Shown here one piece after another: positions 59,266 through 64,000 of a stretch of 64,000 nucleotides of DNA (positions within the stretch are counted from its first letter, which is position 1; every line of letters starts with the position of its first letter). The translations under genes were made by a program, and so were the position numbers. Below the pieces are notes generated by a model. That model was not told the origin of the DNA and made no database searches. It saw nothing but the letters and a program-made list of their open reading frames with translations. This DNA is from Hydractinia symbiolongicarpus (Eukaryota > Cnidaria > Hydrozoa > Anthoathecata > Hydractiniidae), in the NCBI RefSeq assembly GCF_029227915.1, contig NC_079880.1:8645501-8709500 (forward strand). Direction: 5' to 3'.

Positions 59266-61649
59266 TTACGTCGACTTCTTAGCATCAGGTTTCTTCTTGA
59301 TATACGCGATGTAATAAAAATGGCCGAACAAAATCATCATTGAACTTCCGTACATTATCGAGTATATACAAAAACCATGATGTAAATACCCTTCGATGGA
59401 AAAAAATAAATCGAATACAAATTGCGCTATTTGGAACTGGGTCAATCTCTTTTTCCACGTCGGCTGTTGACTCGATGAGACAGCTGAATTAGCATAATAC
59501 GCATATAGGAAGATATGAACAACAGAGTTCAAACCAATCACGATCGCCACAGGAGGGAAAGGGGCGTAAATCCAGGCGTAGTTACCGAGGACGAGAATGG
59601 TGGAATGGTGGAAGACCTATGAAATTATGTACAGATGTTTTATGGTTAAAATGGAATACTAGTCGTTAGCCCGTGGAAAATCCACGGGTTCGCCCGTCGC
59701 AGCTAAGCTACCATTTTGCGTGACAGACAGACAGACAGACGTATACGGGCATTATAATATAGATACCGTAGTTTATCATTCCTGCCAGACTGAAAAAAAA
59801 TCCTGGCTCTCCGATAATCCCGCATGCGCGATTGAGGATTGATGACTTACTCCGTCAGAAAATATTTCTTAACTGTTATATTTTGTTGTTATGTTTCATT
59901 TACAGGATTTGATTGCTTTTGTTACTTCTTAATGTTAAGCCATATTATATTTTCTTAACACATTTTTTTTATAAGAAACCAAGCAAGCGGCTAACTAGTA
60001 AAAGTATCTTAAATTCTGAGATCATTTTACTGGAAAAATTTTTTATTGTATTTGGAACTGTTCATGAAAATTTAAAAATACCCGAATTTCATAAATTATA
60101 ATAATTATCACGTCCAAAATTTCATAATGGTTCTATGCTCTTTAAATAAGGATATTCAGATAGAATATCAAATTATCATGACAAAAATAAAGTTTTTAGA
60201 GCAATAAAATATTCTAGTTGGAACATAATTTAATTTACAAAAAAATATTTTTAAAACGAGGCTATTCTTAGAAAGCTCTATATGAAAGTTATATGAAAGC
60301 TTTGCCTGTAATTAGGTAATTTGTTCTTCCTTTTAATAAGGAACTTAGGGATGAGAATTATTTTTTAGTATCGACTTCTTTAATTAAGTTTGGCACAATT
60401 AGGAATTTCGGGAAAGGTCTATTGTATCAAAATTTAAGTTTGTTTTCACACATTCAGAATTAGCAATTTGCAATATACTTACTTAGTGTGTATCAAAAAT
60501 GATGATCCTGGGTTTCCAAACAGAAGTTTTGGGCTTATGTGTGTGTATACAAAAAGGGTACAAACTTACATGCAGAAACGAAATTTGTCTCCATTTGTGT
60601 CTTAAAATCATGAACAGCGTATCCAGGAGTTCAACATTCTTCGACACTGTGTAGACCATTAAACCAGTTTTCACATAGTAATTTTCAGTGAATGCGTACA
60701 CGGCACCAGATATAATTGCGCCATAGAAAAGCAAGCCAGCTGCAACGACGCTTAAAAGAACGCAGACGATATTGTAGACGATCATCACCTATGAAGAAAC
60801 ATAACAATTTAAAAAGAAAAGAACGAAATCTATAACTAAAAATCAAGAAATCAAGGGTTGGTCATCAAATTTCGCAAAGATTTTTGTTATTATAAGCATT
60901 TGTTCATATATATACATATTTTTTTATATTAGAACAGTAGATAGGAAGAATAAGGCTGAAAAATAAGAACAAAATAAGAACAACGGTAAAACCGTTTTTT
61001 CTGAAAATGAGCAAGAAACATCGTAGAAATACTGGTATAGATTATATATTTGTAATGTACTGTAAATTAAAAATGCTCAAAATATATGAACAATTTCAGG
61101 CTATAAACAACAACTTTGAAGTTAAATTTCCTGGGTTTTACACGAAATTTTTACAAAAATCTAAAAAACGAAAAACATTTTTTTATAAGAAATGAGCCTT
61201 AAAATACTCAAAATATTAAAAAAAAATTAAAGAAAATTCCCAGCTTCAGCATGATCCAATTTTTGGAGGCTGCTATTAAATTACCATATTTTAAAACACA
61301 ACACAATCAAGTTTTTTGTTTTAAATCAAATATGCATCCTCACAAAGTTCTAATAAAAATAAAAGATGTTTTCAATAAAATAGATAACTATAACTTCAAA
61401 TGTAACTAAATTCGAAAAAGTTAAAATTGAAGAATTAAATAAATTTGCATATTTAAAAGTAGTAGTACTTAAAACCAAACAAATTTTTCTACCAACCTTT
61501 TTCAATTCAAACGGGGCGTACAATCTTTTCCATACTGGAATCAACAAGATAGAGAGAAGATACACCACAAATACTGGAAATGACTGCAGCTCGTATGTGT
61601 TCTGGAAAAAGTAGGTCGCTTTTTCTAGAAAGAAATAATTCGAATACAT
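59266..61649 (-). CDS. ELO-family very-long-chain fatty-acid elongase
   Basis: Condensing enzyme (3-ketoacyl-CoA synthase) of microsomal fatty-acid elongation; a multi-pass ER protein. Three exons, both joins phase 0: 61649-61497, 60788-60570, 59616-59266, giving 240 aa, short for the family (usually about 260-330), mainly at the N-terminus. Seen: KNVELLDT (KxxExxDT), LH|VFHH (HxxHH active-site box, split by intron 2), NSVVHIFLYAYYA (NxxxHxxMYxYY with Leu for Met), TQFQIAQF (TxxQxxQ) and several hydrophobic helices. The C-terminus is KKST, a textbook KKxx ER-retrieval signal. The start Met at 61649 is the only upstream in-frame choice that I can support; an additional upstream exon is possible. 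Which ELOVL subgroup it belongs to cannot be decided here. Confidence 0.93.
59660..59765 (+). repeat. Dispersed repeat copy (best-preserved palindrome)
   Basis: Starts ACTAGTCGTTAGCCCGTGG; the core CCCGTGGAAAATCCACGGG is a near-perfect palindrome, followed by TTCGCCCGTC, CATTTTGCGTGACAGACAGA and GTATACGGGCATTATAATA. Located in elongase intron 2, 44 bp upstream of exon 3 in transcript terms. Confidence 0.75.
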
Positions 61650-61841
61650 TTTAGAAGAAACCGAGCATGTAGTTCAGTTCAAAAAAACTACAATGACTTT
61701 GCTGTTAAAGGGAAGTTAACACAAAACTGTTTTTTCATATTTGATCCAACTAGTCCTTAAAATCATAAAAATGTAATTTGAATGCTGAGTTTTCTTTATA
61801 AATTAGCTTCTTTGTGTAGATCTTCAGCTATAAATTAGTAT

Positions 61842-61937
61842 CAATAAACAATACAACACTTGGTTAAAAACCAATTTATTTTCGCCATTTTTTTTTGTTG
61901 AAAATTGTTTTTTAACCAAGTGTTGTATTGATTATTG
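61842..61937. repeat. 29-bp inverted repeat with 38-bp loop
   Basis: 61842-61870 and 61909-61937 are reverse complements with one mismatch (core AATACAACACTTGGTTAAAAA split over two strands). AAATTAGCTTCT occurs on both sides (61800-61811 and 61939-61950). It lies about 190 bp upstream of the elongase start codon. Probably the heart of a small MITE; a TTAAAGGGAAGTTAACAC terminus of another family stands near 61705. Confidence 0.8.
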
Positions 61938-62782
61938 AAAATTAGCTTCTGTTTCGCCTTAAAGAATTGTCTTACATAACGTGTTTTGTACTAAAGTGTG
62001 TGACCGAACAACAAATATGATATATATGTCTTAAGAAATAAAAATCAAATCTTGCATGTGTACTATAGATTATATATATATATAATGTGTACTATAGATT
62101 AAATCTCTACTGTCACATTTAGTATTTCTTTAAAGACACACACATATAGTTTTAAATCTATTAAAATATACATGAAATATTTATTTATTTATTACAGGCA
62201 ACAAAAGTAACAAGTATTCTTGAAATTGTTAGCTATCTCATTTTATACAAACAAATTGAAAGTTTGTGTTATTGTGACAAGGAATTTTTCCAAAAGTTAA
62301 AAAATTTAATATTTTACAAGCTTCATTCTTGTTTAGTGATATATTTTGAAACAGCTTGTTTTATTACCTTGATTATGTTTTATGCATTTTATGGTTTTCA
62401 CCAATTCACCAACTATTATACTTAAATAGGCACTGTAAATTAGTGATCAGTTACCTCTTAGAGGCGATTCTGTTTAATGTCAATAACATTTTAGAATTGC
62501 CTTAAGCATGTGGTCTCACTTGAGCTACCAGGAATGGAACATTCCAAGAACATCTCAAAATAGGAAAATTTCAAGATCAAGAATCAAACACATTGTAAAA
62601 TCCACTCAGATAGAAAAACATGACGAACAGCAGTGGCTAGTGATTTGCTTAGACATAATTTATAGTCCTTTGGTAAATAATTTTGAGTAAATTTTGGGTT
62701 TTTAAGTTTTTTTATGACATCATCAACCCATGGTTTATATAACACAGCAAAATTTTAGCTTTCCATTTTCTATATTCTTCAG

Positions 62783-62820
62783 TGACGTTAAGCCGAGAAT
62801 GATGATGATGATGATGATAA
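62783..62820 (+). repeat. Orphan LINE 3' tail
   Basis: GACGTTAAGCCGAGAATGATG followed by (ATG)n is identical to the last ~16 bp plus tail of the LINE copies at 36557-37380 and 49297-50035, with no further LINE sequence upstream. It looks like an extremely 5'-truncated insertion. The rest of 61938-63844 shows no gene or further repeat that I can support. Confidence 0.8.
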
Positions 62821-63844
62821 TTTGAGAAGATTTAAGGACTTTTAAAGAGATTTTTGTAATTTTTGAGGAGCTTTTGTTAATAAATTAAGGAGATTTGAGG
62901 AGAAAAACTTGCACTTATAAAAATGAAGAAAGGCACAGACTGCCATCTTATGTGATGCAATTTGATTAAAAATATAATAGCATATACCACCCTATTCTCA
63001 CCACCTTCCTAATATTGCCACCAAAAAGAAAATATGTGATCTATGCCATCACTTTGTCTGTGAATTGTTGTTTTACTACAAAAAGAAGCAGGAAACATCT
63101 AACTTCAAGATTCAACTCCATCGCATATTAAAATGGTCTAATTTTAAAAGCACGAGGGGCAATCTATATTAAGAAGATGCATAAAACAACACATACCAAA
63201 ATAGAGAGCTCTAAACTATTCAAATTACAACATTATACGTTTACACAATTTTTGTATTCTGAAAAAACATCTGAATTAAATTTTGACACTTATACATAGT
63301 GAAAAAACCTGTTTTCAAGTACCGGAAAGATAGAACTTTATGAATCCATAACAATTGATGCAGTTCCAGCGGGATATTTCTACAAAACTCTAGAAAAGTG
63401 GCAAGATGGTATACACTACCTAAAAAGGATGGCTTTTTTGTGGCAGAGTCAAGTTAAATTAAAAGCGCAGTTTTGCATTTCAAAAATAATCCGAGCCAGG
63501 TCATGAATAGTTCCAGGAAGTTCGGAGTTATTGGTCTTGAAGGGCAAATTATATGAAAAAAGTTGCCTGAGCTCACCTTTATATAATAAGGGTTTTTCGG
63601 CAAGTTGGCACTCTCATGTGTCATTTCGATATTTATTTCGGAAAAAACGATGTGTGTCACCCATAAATCTTTGTTGACTAACACTGAACTTGTGTATTCT
63701 AATACACTCAATCATAGTGCCATGTTTTTCCTGCGCGTGCATCATTAACATTAAGATTACGTAATGCTATCCCAAAAAGATGCGTGCGCAGAAATAGAGG
63801 TAACGAAGAAATAGAGGTAACGAAAACATTAGTGCAGAAAAAAC

Positions 63845-64000
63845 ATGGCTAGCATAGCAAAAGAAAAAGGACGACTAACTGCTGTGTTATTGGATGCATG
63901 GACACCTAATACTCCTTGGAAAAATGAAATTAGACTAAATGTGCAATTCACGAGTGTTTATGTCATCATTCGTGCTTGTGCGAAGCACCGTTCGCTAAGG
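63845..64000 (+). CDS. Possible first exon, open at the right edge
   Basis: The ATG at 63845 opens a frame (MASIAKEKGRLTAVLLDAW...) that stays open for 52 codons to the window edge. Upstream is a locally less AT-rich stretch with a GCGCGTGC motif and a short AGAAATAGAGGTAACGA duplication (63789-63822). No family is recognised. It may be chance, or the start of a gene to the right. Confidence 0.25.
   Translation, partial: MASIAKEKGRLTAVLLDAWTPNTPWKNEIRLNVQFTSVYVIIRACAKHRSLR

Noticed and set aside
62055-62100. Repeated TGTGTACTATAGATTA with (AT)n
   Set aside because: A two-unit slip in simple sequence; not enough structure for a separate feature.
62508-62690. 60-codon plus-strand frame
   Set aside because: Too short, no conserved motif, no neighbouring exon that fits.
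63454-63711. 85-codon minus-strand frame
   Set aside because: No family signature, no splice context, composition like the flanks. A second frame over 63470-63600 is also open, so chance is likely.
1-64000. CRISPR arrays, operons, bacterial promoters or ribosome-binding sites
   Set aside because: None seen; the window is intron-containing animal DNA, and the tandem repeats present lack regular unique spacers.

Overview
The window is nuclear DNA of an animal. It is AT-rich and intron-dense, with short exons, GT-AG introns and many repeats. The genes are metazoan: a giant cadherin, RALBP1, BLOC1S2, the ciliary gene CFAP96 and an ELO-family fatty-acid elongase. Low GC, a psq/pogo-type transposase paired with a HIRAN gene, and dense MITE/SINE insertions fit a non-bilaterian animal. 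I favour a cnidarian, but that is an inference.

Layout. At 639-25225 (minus) lie the signal peptide and first 21 extracellular cadherin repeats of a very large cadherin, in 37 exons whose phases all fit. The 3' end runs off the left edge. At 26839-28469 (minus) is BLOC1S2 in five exons. At 30317-41150 (minus) is RALBP1, a RhoGAP and Ral effector, in 15 exons (647 aa). These three genes are head-to-tail on the minus strand. From 41151 to 51330 there is a 10-kb stretch with no host gene that I can see. It is packed with transposon remains: a TIR family with 6-bp target duplications, a LINE reverse transcriptase fragment bracketed by SINE pieces, two almost identical inverted tRNA-derived SINEs, a LINE 3' copy and a 90-bp tandem duplication. 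At 51331-57784 (plus) is CFAP96 in seven exons (311 aa). Its second intron holds an apparently complete two-gene DNA transposon. At 59266-61649 (minus) is an elongase in three exons, convergent with CFAP96. From 61650 to the right edge I see only repeats and one possible exon open at the border.

The host genes do not form a functional unit; this is an ordinary animal gene neighbourhood (adhesion, small-GTPase signalling, lysosome-related trafficking, cilium, lipid synthesis). The most unusual content is mobile. One item is a divergent pair made of an intact DDD transposase and a zinc-finger/HIRAN protein, sharing a roughly 150-bp spacer and bounded by weak inverted repeats. The other is a family with CAGGCCATT ends, 6-bp target duplications and iterated subterminal palindromes; one copy ends 30 bp from a RALBP1 exon. 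Exon coordinates were worked out by hand from splice consensus, reading frame and family similarity. No alignment or transcript data were available.
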